Below are positions 31,472 to 43,719 of a DNA stretch of 64,000 nucleotides, in pieces. Below the pieces are notes generated by a model. It ran no database searches. It was not told the DNA's origin and saw only the letters and a list, made by a program, of their open reading frames with translations. The translations under genes were made by a program, and so were the position numbers. Origin of the DNA: Symsagittifera roscoffensis (Eukaryota > Xenacoelomorpha > Acoela > Convolutidae). Numbering within the stretch: the first letter of the stretch is position 1; every line of letters begins with the position of its first letter. The stretch covers positions 38,213,649 through 38,277,648 of the forward strand of contig NC_087068.1 in NCBI RefSeq assembly GCF_963678635.1, read 5' to 3'.

Positions 31472-32800
31472 TGGCGACCACCTTCAAGGCCTCCTACAAT
31501 CAACAGGACACGGGCTTACATACGAGACAAGGGGTTTTCTCTCTCCAATAGGAAAAGGGCCTACCTCCAACAATACACGGGCCTACATCCCAGGGCCTAT
31601 AAACAACGGCCTACATATAACGGCCTACATACAACGATCTACATACAGGACAAGGGCTTACCTGCAACAGGATAAGGGATTACATACATATCAAAAGAGT
31701 TCATCTCAAACATCTCAAGTCCAAGATACTCAAGCGAGATACAATTTTTTAAAAACTTTTCAACCCTATAGTCAGACTGTCATTCAAAAAATCAAATCTC
31801 AAAGACAAAGCCCATTTCTACTAAAGTCTAAAGCCCATCATTTTCATGCTACAACCTTCGACAGAAATATTTGTTTCCACATACTAAACTCTGCTAGACT
31901 CTCGTAAGTTTTTGTAAACTAGTGAATCATAAGGGTAAAAAGCTAGCACATAACTAAAAAAAAAGTTTGTTGTGTTTGTGCTCGTCAGCCAAAACCCACC
32001 TTGTGCTTAAAGAATCAACAATTGTGCTAAACTGCTTTGTGAAGCCTTTATTAGCAAAAAGTTAAGGAATCTGCAACCTCCGACATGAAATGTTAATGTT
32101 CATTTGATCAGTTTAATTTTAATCCTCGGGGTACTAAAGTAGTACCTAAACACACAAAAAAAAAAGGTTCCCACTTATGCAAAAAAAAACTGTTAGCCAA
32201 AACCCGATAGCAAAAATTTTCTAGCCCAAAAATTTCTGCTTCTAATTTTCAAAAGCCCATTTTTGCCAAAACGTTTTCTTTAACCCATAACAAAAAAGGG
32301 TTTTACTAGCCATATCTACAAAAAGCTTTAAGAAAATGTTGAACGTCTCAAAATATTTTCACTCATTTAAACTCTTAAAGTGAACTCAAGTTGAACCCTT
32401 AAAAAACTTAAGAGTTTCACCGCTTAGTCCTTAACCTTAACTCAAAGTGCTCAAAACTGCGTGAGCTGTAGCTCACTTTATTTAATTAACCACCGGGTTA
32501 ACCCTCTGGCTGGTTGACATCAACAAAAAATTAAACGTAGCTTTTGTAAAAATGCTGAGAAAGCTCAAAAAAACTCCATTAAGGAAAAACTTGCGACTGC
32601 TGCCATCCGAGCTCGTAAACTCTTAATACAACTTGTCTACTCTTTATATTACTTTTTTAATTGGCTTCAACGGAGCCAACCTTACAACAGCTTCTCAATC
32701 AATGGATACGCCGCTACAGTACTTTCGAGGAGCTTGAGTAAGAGGTAACGAGGCAAATAACCAATTCAAGCTAAATTGAGTATGTTAAACTCAGTTTCGA
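31472..32800 (+). other. BEL leader, second unit
   Basis: A duplicate of 27314-28640 with leader repeats at 31489-31690 and then AT-rich, A-tract-containing sequence with no sustained frame. Differences from the first unit are scattered substitutions and A-tract length changes. Confidence 0.7.
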
Positions 32801-34435
32801 GGAGGTAAACACTTGTTCTGATCTGTTTGATACGCTGGCAGATGATTTTGTCACATTTACTACTCAGAAAGCACATGACTGCCTCGACACTGCTTCAACA
32901 CTACGAAAACGAAAGTGCGACCTACGAATCATTATTAGGAAGTACGAAAAGGTCTAAACAAACGATGGTTCCGTTTCCGCAAGGTCAAATAGCCCAATCA
33001 GAGTACAAGGCACATCTGCAACAGCCAGTGTACCAGTAAGAAGCTCAAATCTTACAGAACACTTGGCCAACAGCGTCATCGTCACCACGGCTGCCGACTT
33101 TTCAACTTACACGTCCACCTACGGCTTGAGTACATTCGAACTAGATGCTCCTCATCGCTACAGTTTACTACCTCTACCGGGATCCAACAGAGCTTTAGAT
33201 CAGAAAATCAAGGGTGTCATCGCTACCTCTACAACTGATTTGAGATCAGTCTCACTGACTGCAAACCCGTGTACTATCAATTTTTGCTCTCCTCTACGAT
33301 ACAACTTCTCGCCTCCACCAGTTTCCAACGAAAATCCCATTTGGAACGACAACTCAACATAAGAAGCCCAGACGTCAACTGGCAACAACCGATATAGTCC
33401 GCTAACAACTTCAATTGCGAATAGTTCTGCTACTACATTTGAACAGTTGGTTACCAACCACTTCAACGACCACTATGGATCTAACTCGCAATCACACGAA
33501 CGACAACGCAACAGCCTTTTCGACAATGAACAAGGACAAACCATCAACCACGCTACCAGTCATCCGCTGCCATCAATTACAGTGTGAAAGGATTCAAATT
33601 ACCAGATATAAAACTACAAAAGTTTGACGGCAACCCACTGGAGTGGAACAACTGGTTCGAACTCTTGCAGACTGCAATTGGCAACAACCAACGCCTAAGC
33701 CCGGTTGCAAAAATTACCTACTTGCCGTCATTATGCACTGATAGTGCTAAATTTTTAATAGAGAACTACACAACCAAATCTTCTCAGTATGAGCACGCAA
33801 TACTTGAATTAGTGCGTAAATACGTTAACCCAGAATATGTGGTGTCAGCGCTCATCAGGGAACTTGAAAAGTTCGACAAATTGATACTAAGCGAACCACA
33901 AGGCTTTATCAGATATGCTGCTTTCCTACGGAAACTAATCCACAACTCCGAACTCAACGGCTATACCGTTGATCTAAGTTCTAGTAACCTGGCCCGACTT
34001 GCTCGCTCAAAACTCCCAGTATGTCTACTGATGAAGAGGGAAGAACACTGCGTGCTTCACAGCCTAGAGTACGCTACACTCAAAAACTTGACGCAGAACC
34101 TCAATAACTACTCGCGAGCACGCAAAAACCTGGATATGGAACCATCAAATCGAAACCAAGCGGGACGAAATTGCCAACCTATCAAGCAGCAGCAATCCGA
34201 CAGCCGACCCAAACAATCTACTTCTATGTCCAGGCAAAACTACGACAAATCATCAGTTACATCGACAAGACCGACAACTTTGAAATGTCCAATAGATAAC
34301 CAAGTTCACTATATTGGAAAATGTTTGGATTTTTTGAAACTTCTCGTAGATCAACGGGCAGAAGTGGTGAAGCAACATAAACTGTGCTTCAACTGCTTAG
34401 GCCAACACAGATTTAGTGAATGCACATCGTCTTAG
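32800..34435 (+). pseudogene. BEL gag, second unit, full length but broken
   Basis: The N-terminal part has the same stops as the first unit and the same extra TG before 33584. From 33584 it is open for 283 codons: FKLPDIKLQKFDGNPLEW, a helical core, a Gln/Ser-rich basic linker, then a Cys/His region (LKCPIDNQVHYIGKC and CFNCLGQHRFSEC) typical of BEL Gag. TAG at 34433 interrupts it, but the frame continues with CFINNCGSKHH, the second Cys/His motif, showing that the stop is a nonsense mutation. Confidence 0.88.
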
Positions 34436-35264
34436 CGATGTTTCATCAACAACTGTGGAAGTAAACACCATTCAACTCTACAAGTCGACAAAAAACCGTT
34501 TCAAACCCACAACAAAAAATCAAACAACATGCAGCTTGGCATTACAGTAACCAAGTCCTCAAAACAAGCTAAGGATCCAATCGAAAATATGAACAACATC
34601 AGAAATCAGTTACAATTTAAGCAGGTAAAGCTGTTTAACAATGGCATCAAACAAGATTGCTACGCCATACTCAACAACTGCAACAGCTGCTCATACATCC
34701 TCAGCAAGACAGCTGAAACATTTCAGTGTAAACCAAGCCAACAAATACAGCTTAGCGTACGAGGTGTTTTCAGTGAGGACAAATTGTCTTCCTCTCTGGT
34801 CCGGCTTAGTATTGGACAACACATTGCTACTAAGCCTATTTTCTCTCTACAATTAGTCTGCTCAATTGAATCTTTGAGTTTTGACGCCATCGACGCAAAC
34901 AACTTAAACGTGCTCACTCTACAATCACCTTCGACATGTCATTTTTCCTGGTCTAGGCGACAAAACAGTTCAAGTTTTGCTTGGCGTAGATGCTTTCTGG
35001 AATATTGCGGAGCGTGATATCAGGAAGGGTTCTACAGGCCCCCCATACGCTATCAAAAATCTACTAGGTTGGACGATCACTGGCCCACTCAATCGGAAAT
35101 CTAATCGTTCCGTATCAAGTTCACATTCAACTAACTTCATTGACTTAAATGATCAAGAAGACGCTAATCTCACTGAATTAAGGGAAAAGTTGTGGAAGGT
35201 GGAAGGATCAGGCATCAGGAAGATAAAAAAGCTACTTACTCTGATAAAAGCAAACGACAAGTAA
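34436..35264 (+). pseudogene. BEL protease region
   Basis: In frame with gag to 35017, then shifted by one base near 34950 to a frame open to 35264. The A17-type protease is recognisable by its layout and by the downstream LLGVDAFWNI and GPPYAIKNLLGWTITGPL segments. The expected catalytic Asp-Ser/Thr-Gly is degraded to AILNNCNS, so the enzyme would be inactive. The end DANLTELREKLWKVEGSG leads into the reverse transcriptase. Confidence 0.75.
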
Positions 35265-35299
35265 GATTTATGGAAAAAAGCATTGAGCACAAAGAAGAT

Positions 35300-36000
35300 C
35301 GCTACAAAATAAATCTAATCTGCTGAGAGAAATTGTCGACGAATTTTCCGGTAGCTAAAGCTCAACTGCAATCGCTACAAGAACGGCTCAGAAAGGACTC
35401 TGAAATTATGGAACTTTATGAAAAATCGCTTACTACTGAACTGGAAAATAACTACGTCAAGCTCGTTACTTTCCAGTACCCACAGCCGGAATTACTTTGA
35501 TACCTCCCACATTACCCTGTAAGTAATCCAAACAATCCCGGGTAGGTACGCAGAGTGGCCAACGCTGCCTCAAAGTACAAAGACGTCTCGTTGAACTCTT
35601 GCCTTGAAACTGGACTTGCTCTCATGAACAACATGTTTGGACATCTACTACAACTCCGGGAAAAATCTGGGGCTGTATCGGCAGATACTGAAGACATGTT
35701 TTTGCAATTAAAGATTAAAATCAATATGCGCTTGGCTTCCTCTGGCCTATTAAAAATGGTATCAAACAATACCAATTCACGCGACTTATCTTTGGTGCGA
35801 AATGCTCACCATCCATTGCCATCTTTGGGCTTTATCAAACAGCTGTCAATTACTGCGTTACTAAACCCAATTTTGCTCAACTGCTTCAAAAAAGCTTTTA
35901 CATGGATGACTTTGTTCACTCCTTTAACACGACAAGCGAGGCTAGAATATACGCAACTAAAATCCTCCCTTAGACAGGGATGATTCAACCTAACTAAGGT
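35300..36000 (+). pseudogene. BEL reverse transcriptase fragments
   Basis: VRRVANAASKYKDVSLNSC followed by LMNNMFGHLLQLREKSGAVS matches the start of the BEL polymerase domain. A second frame carries the catalytic SFYMDDFVHSFNTT near 35893-35935. Between these the frame is broken and parts are missing, so the domain is a pseudogene. The open frame 35555-35983 crosses these blocks only partly in the right frame. Confidence 0.8.
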
Positions 36001-36239
36001 CTAACACTAATGACGCTATCTACTCCATTGATGGAGGCGAAGTTTCTAGTGATGCTACAGTGTATCAGGTCCTGGGGGTCGAATGGGACACAACTGACGA
36101 TACGATATTCGTGCAAGCAACAACCAAGGTAACTAATACTACATCATCTACACTCTAAACCATTCTCTCTACAGTAGCAAGGGTTTTTGACCCTCAGGTA
36201 TCCTAGCGCCGTTTGTCATAAAACTAAAAATTCTACTGC

Positions 36240-36620
36240 AAAACCTTTGGAAGTCTTGTATCTCATGGGACGAAACTGTGCCCGTTGACTTTGTTGCGAT
36301 AATTGACAAATGGGTCGACCAATGTAAACAAGTCCCCCCTGTAAGGATGCCGCGCTTACTTGGACCACAGCTGTCACCTAGTCATATACAGCTTCGTGTT
36401 ATCTGCTACGCAATGGCTACGTGTATCTACTTCCGAACTGCATGTAGCTCAGGCATACAGGCTACTTTTTTGATAGGCAGAAAAAAGGTAGCACCATTGA
36501 ACCAAAGAGCATTCCGAAACTAGAATTACAAGCAGTTCTTATGGATGCTCGGCTGTGCAAGCTGTCTACTGATGAAATGCGAACAAAGCACCACTCCACT
36601 CACTTTTGCACAAATAGCAC
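36240..36620 (+). pseudogene. BEL RNase H-like fragment
   Basis: An open stretch from about 36278 gives LHVFCDAS-like sequence in degraded form (LRVICYAMATCIYFRTA), then FLIGRKKVAPLNQRA, the block that follows in BEL RNase H domains. Stops interrupt it at 36521 and beyond. Confidence 0.6.
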
Positions 36621-36999
36621 TACTGTTTTGTCCTAGATCCCATCAGTTAGTAAACTGAAAACTTACTGCTCTGAAAGAGTTGGTGAAATACTTACTTTAA
36701 GCGAAGCCGAACAATGGAAACACATCCCTGGTTGACTCAACCCAGCAGACTATGCTAAACGGGGAATTGAACTTAAAGGCTTAGCAAAGCTCTAGTTGGG
36801 TGCATCACAATGTCTACTCAACTTCTTGGGGGATCAACGAAACAATGGAACGAAGTAATGCTACAACGGTTAGTCCCCCAACTACACTCCTAATCGATTC
36901 TTCCCGGTTTTGAAACTGATTCCGATTAGTTCGGGTCACCGCTCGGGTTATAGTTTTTGTCGATACATTGAAGGAAAACGGTAAACGTTCTGCCACTAT

Positions 37000-38219
37000 G
37001 GAAGACCTAGAAAAAACTAAGTTCCTCCTTATCAACAATAACAGCAAGAAACCTTTGATGACGCCTACAATCAACTACGAACCAAGCAGCAAAGTGACAA
37101 CAAAGACAAACTGCAACAGTTGTCACCTTTTATCGACAACGATTTTGTTTGCGCGCGAGGACGGCTACGAAACTCGCCTGTACCGGACACAACAAAGCAT
37201 CCAATAACTCTTAACGCAAAGGACCCCATTGTGCGCATGATGATCGAGAGTGCTCATTGCCGCTGCATGCATCACGGCACTGAATACATTTGCAACTACC
37301 TGCAACAAAGTTTTGTCATCATTGGGCTCCAAAAAGCACTCAGACAGATAAGACATAACAGTTTTCTCTGCAGATTCCAAGGCAAAGGGCTACATCCACT
37401 CGTGGCCGACTTGTCGCCAACTCGTTTCGACGATCCGTCTGACGATCGATTCCTGTTCAAAAATACAGGAATTGACTACATCGGGCCATTCTACATCGCA
37501 TTAAAGGATACAACTGGAAAAGCTATATTTGCTTCTTCACATGCCTCTCTACTCGTGCGGTTCAACTGGAATGGACAAACAACCTTACTACGAACAACTG
37601 CATAACGGCAGTTAGACGTTTCATTGCTAGGAGAGGCACAACTAAGCTTTTAGTATCTGACCACGCTACTTACTTCGTTGGCGCCCGTAAACAACTACGC
37701 TCAGAATCAATTAACTTTAACGAAACCATCCTAAATGAAACGCTACAAACCCACAATGTCGAATGGCGCCTAAATCCTCCGGCTGCTCCCCATTTTAACG
37801 GTGTGTGGGACCGAATCGTCTGAATGATAAATCGAGCATTCTTACTAAATCTCGGCACTGATCGACTATCAAGAGATCTATTTGCTACTATCGTAGCCGA
37901 GAGCGAAGCAAACCTCAACTCACGTCCGCTAACGCATGTCAGTACTGAGCTTGACGACGACCTCTTGTCAAAAATGACTTCGTGTGGATACTCCAGGACT
38001 TTACACCACGAGGCATCTGGCCACTGGGTCGAGTGCTAGAAGTGTTTACCGGCTCGGATAGTATCGCGCGCTCGTAATAACTGAAAACAGCCCTAGGTAC
38101 TTTCACGAGACCAGGGGCGAAATTTTCCCTCGTTACACCGAAAAAAAAAGATTTAAGACCACTTTAATTGCACTACTACAACAAAAAAACTGGGCTCAAC
38201 CTCTTCCTGTTTGCTTCTA
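37000..38219 (+). pseudogene. BEL integrase, degraded, catalytic Glu changed to Asp
   Basis: The zinc-binding His/Cys pattern (ESAHCRCMHHGTEY) and the start of the core (NTGIDYIGPFYI, first Asp) are in the frame at 37120-37605. After a frameshift come VSDHATYFVG (second Asp) and HFNGVWDRIV, in which the expected Glu is Asp (GAC at 37809-37811). A TGA follows at 37821, then MINRAFLLNL to NSRPLTHVSTELDD. The domain order is intact but the enzyme is certainly dead. Confidence 0.82.
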
Positions 38220-38248
38220 AATAGCATGTCCTTCCCCGTGGATATTCA

Positions 38249-38396
38249 TGACATGAAATGGTCTCACAATAATTCTCACAAAATGCTGTAAAATCATTTA
38301 AAATTGGCATGACTTGTTGCAAACTAATTAGTAACAAATTTGACTTCCGTGAACAAAGAGACCTTTAAGACATAAAATCATCAACTTGTCTTAAGT
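38249..38396 (+). repeat. 3' LTR of the BEL element
   Basis: About 148 bp from TGACATGAAATGG to TTGTCTTAAG, matching both parts of the split 5' LTR. Uninterrupted here, it shows the pre-insertion form AGTAACAAATTTGACTTCC of the site occupied by the DNA element upstream. Divergence from the 5' LTR is several percent, so this insertion is older than the Ty3 one. Confidence 0.78.
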
Positions 38397-39794
38397 AAAT
38401 AGTATAAAAAGCTGATTTGAATGGCCAGCGTAAGGACTCACGTCTGTTGTTTGGAGGTGCATTTTAAATCAGATTGAACCTTGAAGGTTCTTATAGGCCA
38501 GTTTTTGTGATGAGAATCGGAATCATAGAAACCGTCAAAGATTTCTTTACTATGATTTTCAATCATGAAACGAAATATTTACTCATAAGAAGCTTCAACG
38601 AATCTTTGATAAAAAAATATTCGCCCAGAAAAAATTATCGTGCAGGTAGACGTCTCTTAGCTTATGAACAGAACTGTCCAATTTTGTTAAAAGACATTGC
38701 AATATCTTTTAAAAAAAGTTTGAGGCTAGTTTAACTATCCTATTTATAACAATTCTTACTTGCTGACTCAATTATTTTTTTTAAATTGTTTTTGCTACAA
38801 ATCGTCTTTGTGTTTTTTTTCTCTGTCAATTAGGTCATTTAGTAGATGCTTATTTTTCCTCCGATGTTATGAGTTTGTTGACATCTATACTTCAATGTTC
38901 TTTTCTTACAAAATTTGTTTTTTTTTACAATTTCGTGTGTATGAAGAGATTTTTTGTTTGTTATTTCAATTTTTTCCATTGATTTCTTTCCTGGTGGTTA
39001 TTCTCTTTAAAAAATAATTGTTCTTTTTGCTGGAAAACTATAACTGTTTTTGAGATGCAACCATAGATCAGTATTCCCTGTTGCTAAAATGGTTGTTCAT
39101 AACTTATGTACATTCATCTGAGTTGTTCAACCGACAACAGGTTTCTAATTTGGCAGTGAAATTAATCATTTTGTGCAACGATCTTTGTTGTTTCGGAAAC
39201 TAAACATTGGTCAGTTTGGACACCTTAATATCTTTAAAGTACATTATTTCAACACTCCCTCTTGAACCTTGCTGGATGACTTTGATTTGTTTGAGCTGGT
39301 TACGAAAATTCTGTTGCCCTGGTGATTATTATCCAATCATTAATCATACGTAGCGGATTGGTTAACTCAAAAAGCGCAGACGACAGCTCTAGGGAACTGA
39401 AAACGTGACTTGCCATTCAAAGACGCCAAAAAAGGAAAGGTTGTTTAGCGTCAGAGAAATTTGCAGTCTAAGGCAGAATGAGTGCAGAAAAGGTTTCTTC
39501 GATCTTGCAGATTACTCTAGATGTGTCGATTTAGCCTCCAAGTCCAGGCAGAGAGTCTTTTTTTTCGCTTTCAGTCCGCGAAACAGCAAACACAACAAGA
39601 GTTCATAATAAATAGCGCTAACCTATCTCAACTCTGTTTTTTTTCTTTGTCGAGCAGAAAACCGGCTATTGTATAGGCTTTCTAGAGGTAGAAAAACATA
39701 TTATTGATTTCTTAATTAGTAGATCTCCGGAAATTCGCGGATGTGGCCAGGTGCCTGAATAGCAAATAACAAATAAAAAACAGCAATAAATTCC

Positions 39795-39832
<38 letters not shown>
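39795..39832. repeat. GA microsatellite
   Basis: About 19 GA units with one interruption (GAAAGA). Confidence 0.95.
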
Positions 39833-39834
<2 letters not shown>

Positions 39835-40291
39835 TGATTATGGTTAGGATTTCGGTAGAAATATCTAATTTTCCGGTATTGCCTCAGCCAGGCAACTAAA
39901 AATATTTGTTATAAAACTAAATGAAGTTGGTAATAATGTATCCAAAAAAAAATGGGATAAACTTGTACTGAAAGTATGAGATGCATTGTATATATAGAAA
40001 AAAAATGAGCTGTCTTGACCGTTCTGAAGCCAGATTTATTTGAGCTGTTTCAGTGTTTTTTTTTCAGAGGTTTTATTCATGGTTTGCTTGTCTTTTGTGT
40101 GGTTACCGTGCCTGCAAAAGAAAATGGTCAAACAGATTCAAAACGTATTGCGCGCTTTAGAGTCATTGTGATCTGGTCTTAAAACGTTTGTGGTATACTC
40201 CTATATTCATTAATTTTCATTCACTCTTTCAGCTGAAGTTTTTGCTCTGTTTCAATATCTGTAAGCATTTTTGAAGTCACAATTGTTCATT

Positions 40292-40382
40292 GATGAGTAT
40301 GTATTGGCGCCAAATACGCCTTTGGTAAAATTTTAGAGTCTGTCAAAAAATGTATACCTCAAAACAGTATAAAGGGGTGATC
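40292..40382 (+). mobile_element. Fragment of the hAT-like family
   Basis: GTATTGGCGCCAAATACGCC to ATACCTCAAAACAGTATAAA parallels the 3' part of the copies at 20057-20140 and 61865-61960. No ends are preserved. Confidence 0.6.
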
Positions 40383-40788
40383 GTATAATAGAAATATTAT
40401 AACAGTATAAAATATATTCTGGGTGGTAAACCTGCTGCGAACTTTTACATTCTTTTAATATGGGAAACTTGACACTCAATTAAAATTACCAAGTGATTAC
40501 TGACTATGTTGGAAATTGATCAACACATTCTCACTGGAAAACTAAAACAATTAGAAATAATATTGGATAACAAACTTTAAAAAATTGAGTTCATCCCGCA
40601 TCTAAAAAAAGCGAAAAAAATAATTAAAATATATTTGAAAATTGAATTATTTACCAGCTACATATACAACGCCAAAAGCAATATATTATGCCTGGAGGGA
40701 GATCCTAAAGAGCAGTACTGCTCATCGAGTAGGATATCCTGGAGAGTAAAGAGAAGACACCCAGCATCAACTCAACAAACAAAATAAA

Positions 40789-43580
40789 TTAAGGGCTGAA
40801 ATTAAAAAACAGTTTATAGAGGTCTTGATTGTATTTTAGGTAAATTTGAAAAAACTGTTTAGAGAGTCTCAAATAACTAACTTCTGACATTTCATGTATA
40901 TTAACAGGTATCAAGTCATTTTGCTTTAAATAGTTGAAAGCCTGCACAATTCTAACTGTAAGCGATCTCTGTTTAGCGTTAGTAGAAAATTTTGCCACTT
41001 TAATTAAGCCTTTCGCTTTGCTCCTGGTACATGGTCCACTTTTTTGGGAGTAAATCTGACACAGAAAACCATTTTTTCTGTCCGATCGCAATTCCATTAA
41101 CAAGTACTTAAACATCTCAAAAAAAGTATAATTCAAAAACAGTAAGCAATTTGTTTTCGTCCATAATTTCTTTAATTGATTCATATCTACGTTTAAAAAA
41201 AATGCTCTCAAGATTCTTTTTTGTAGTTTCATTATCTCGGTAAGGTGAGATTGGGATGTAGTGCCGTATATTAAAATTCCATAAGTGATTGTAGGATTTA
41301 CATATGCTTTGTAGAAGCGAAGCATCTGCTGTTTAGAAAAAACATACCTAGCTTTCCAGACAATGCCACAAAATTTAGTTAACTTTTTGCACACATTTTC
41401 AGTATGAAATTTGAAAAAAGTTTCTTATCAACAAAAATGCCTAAATATTTACACACATTTGTAATTTGAACTGTAGTACCAAAAGCAAAGTAATCTTTTG
41501 AAAAGTTTTACCAAATTTCATTATTTGAGTTTTATCAGGATTGACACAAAGTCCATTCGTTTTGAACCATCTATCCACTTTATTTAACGAACTATCAAAG
41601 CTATCGCAACAATTTTTTTCTGCATTGCATATTGTAGTATCATCAGCAAATACAACAACCTCAGATCCTTCAGCAATTTTCGGAAGATCATTCATATATA
41701 TTAAAAACAAAAACTGACCTAAAACTGACCCTTGTGGTACTCCACATGACATAGAGCGACAAGAAAATATTTTATTATCAAATTGAACAAATTGAAACCG
41801 GTTTGCAAAGTAATTTTTCAAAAGACAAAAAATCCGGCCTCTAAAGCCGTATTTTTCCAATTTTGCCAAAACAAGATCATGATTTATTTTATCAAATGCT
41901 TTTTTGAGATCAACGAGGCATGATTGACCAACCAATTTATTGTCCCATCCCCCTCTAATAAAATTCGGTGAATTCGATTAATGCGTCCACGCATGACGTT
42001 TTTTTATGAAATCCAAATTGTTTTTCACAAAGCATCTCTCTCTGTTAGCAAAGTTATACATTCTATTGAATATTATCCTTTCGAAATTGCTGAGTGAACT
42101 GAGTAAACTAATAGGTCTATAATTTTCCAAAAATTCTTTTGAACTTCCCTTGAAAAGGGGAATAACTTTTGCAACTTTTAAGCCTTGAGGTAAATAACCA
42201 CTCTCAACACATTGGTTGAAAAGGCTGCAAATTCTTAGAGAAATTACAGGGAGCGATAAATTTATAATTTTGTTATTTAGGCCATCATGACCATTTGAAC
42301 CTTTATTTTTCAACATATATATAGCATTTTCAATTTCCTTGTGGGTAATTTCATAAAAAACCATTGATTTTTCGATGCGATCTACATAACCCAACGCTTG
42401 TTTGTAATCAAATTCATGATTTCTCAGTTTCTCGCCAATTGAGGCAAAAAATTCATTAAAAACATCAGCAGCAAAAAAAACTCGTGTTTTTGGAGTTTAC
42501 TTTGCAAAATTCTTTGAAGGCCTGGAACAGCGTTTTCGCATTTCTACCATTTCCAACTTTTTTGTCGTAATAAACTCTCTTTTCATTTTTCATTACCTTG
42601 GTTGCAAAACTTCTAGCTTGAGAATATTTTAGTTTATTCAGATTTTATTCAGTAAGATTTTGTTCAGTAGGATTTTGTACCCACTTACTGAAAAACCGAT
42701 CGCGGTTTTTGAGGATCTTTTTGCTTGAATTGGTAACCCATGACTGTTTTTGTGATTTCGATTTTTCTAAAAGAGCAAAACGATCAACTGATGAAACTAT
42801 GGATTCAACTAACAGACATAATTTCTCATTGGGATCACTAAGCTTTTAAAACTTTGACAATTTGTTTTCTAAAAGGAACAAATACTTATAAATATTATCG
42901 TCACGGTAAAGATTTTTAAGATTTCTATTGCAGTAATCTTGCTTTTCTTGCGGATCAACATTCACGTAACCTGATATAATTACGGAAAAATGATCAGAAA
43001 TAGTTGAATCCAGTGTTTTTACGTTGGCGTCAAAATTAGCAATTAAAGGATCAATTCATTTACTCGATCTTGGATCTCTATTCAAAATATGAGCACCACA
43101 GCTTTTAATTAGATTAATATAAGATTTGGTAATTGGCTTGCAATCTAAAGTGTCGATATTAAAATCTCCACAAACAAGAAAAATAGTTTTCAAAGCTTTT
43201 AAGTACAGAAGGTAATTCTCAAAGTGATTCAAAAAAACCTCATTTTTGCTCTGTGGGGGTTTATAGACAACGGAAATATTAGTCTTGACTGATTTATACA
43301 CGATAGATATGTTGATGCATTCGAAATTAACCTCTACACTCTTTAACTGAAAATTCACATCGTCGCGCACATAAAATGCACATCCCCCACCTCGTTAATA
43401 TTTCCGGTGTTTAGAAATTAAAGGATGGTAGCCATCAAGATGATAGAGATTCAGATAATCATTATCACACAGCCAGGTTTCGCATAGCGCAATAATCAAA
43501 GGTTTTTGTTCTAACTGATTAATATCTATAACGAGGTTGTCATGATGGCATCTGAGGGACCTTATATTTGAAAAATACAA
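40789..43580 (-). pseudogene. LINE ORF2: endonuclease and reverse transcriptase
   Basis: Endonuclease (43580-43056): SNIRSLR, ALCETWL and CGDFNID hold the conserved Asn, Glu and Asp-x-Asn, with one in-frame stop at 43395 and another at 43056. The linker (about 42990) still has TISDHFSVIISG. Reverse transcriptase (42394-41441): KVIPLFKGSSKE, NYRPISLLSS, LVDLKKAFDKINH, GVPQGSVLGQFLFLIYMNDL and the catalytic FADDTT, with a stop at 41978. The C-terminal region (41394-40789) includes YKAYVNPTITYGILIYG. At least three frame changes separate the blocks. Confidence 0.87.
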
Positions 43581-43719
43581 AAAAACTGTCTTTTAAGTCG
43601 CCCATATGACGTTCTTCTACATTTCTTTCCATTTCAAAAAAATAGGACTTCAGTCAGGTTGATTGAATTTATTTGTTAGCTTCTTCTGTTACTGTTTTTT
43701 CTATATTGAGCGCTTCTGA

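Larger units (their letters stand above)
25798..34109 (+). repeat. 4.15-kb tandem duplication (25798-29953 and 29954-34109)
   Basis: The right part of the DNA element, the right part of the LTR, the leader and the first half of gag occur twice head to tail, with an offset of 4153-4159 bp. At 29950-29960 gag is joined to the interior of the DNA element, with only TAC shared between the two partners at the junction. The units differ by scattered substitutions and small indels. Both have the same extra TG that breaks gag at 29424 and 33583. Confidence 0.9.
24838..38396 (+). mobile_element. BEL/Pao LTR retrotransposon, decayed, partly duplicated
   Basis: Gag with the LPDIKLQKFDGNPLEWN signature of the DUF1759 family, a zinc knuckle, an A17-type protease region, reverse transcriptase with YMDD, RNase H and integrase follow in BEL/Pao order. 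The 5' LTR is split by a DNA element (24928-27256). A 4.15-kb block of flank, LTR remainder, leader and gag is duplicated in tandem. Every domain carries stops or frameshifts, several shared by both copies of the block, so the element was already defective before the duplication. Confidence 0.9.
38397..40600. other. No gene recognised
   Basis: AT-rich intergenic sequence. A frame of 86 codons at 38474-38734 and T-rich Phe/Leu frames at 38760-39017 have no recognisable motif. 39795-39832 is a GA microsatellite, and 40292-40382 is a fragment of the hAT-like family. Confidence 0.4.

Noticed and set aside
38474-39017. Two frames of about 85 codons
   Set aside because: Composition follows the AT-rich background, with no motif and no splice or context support.
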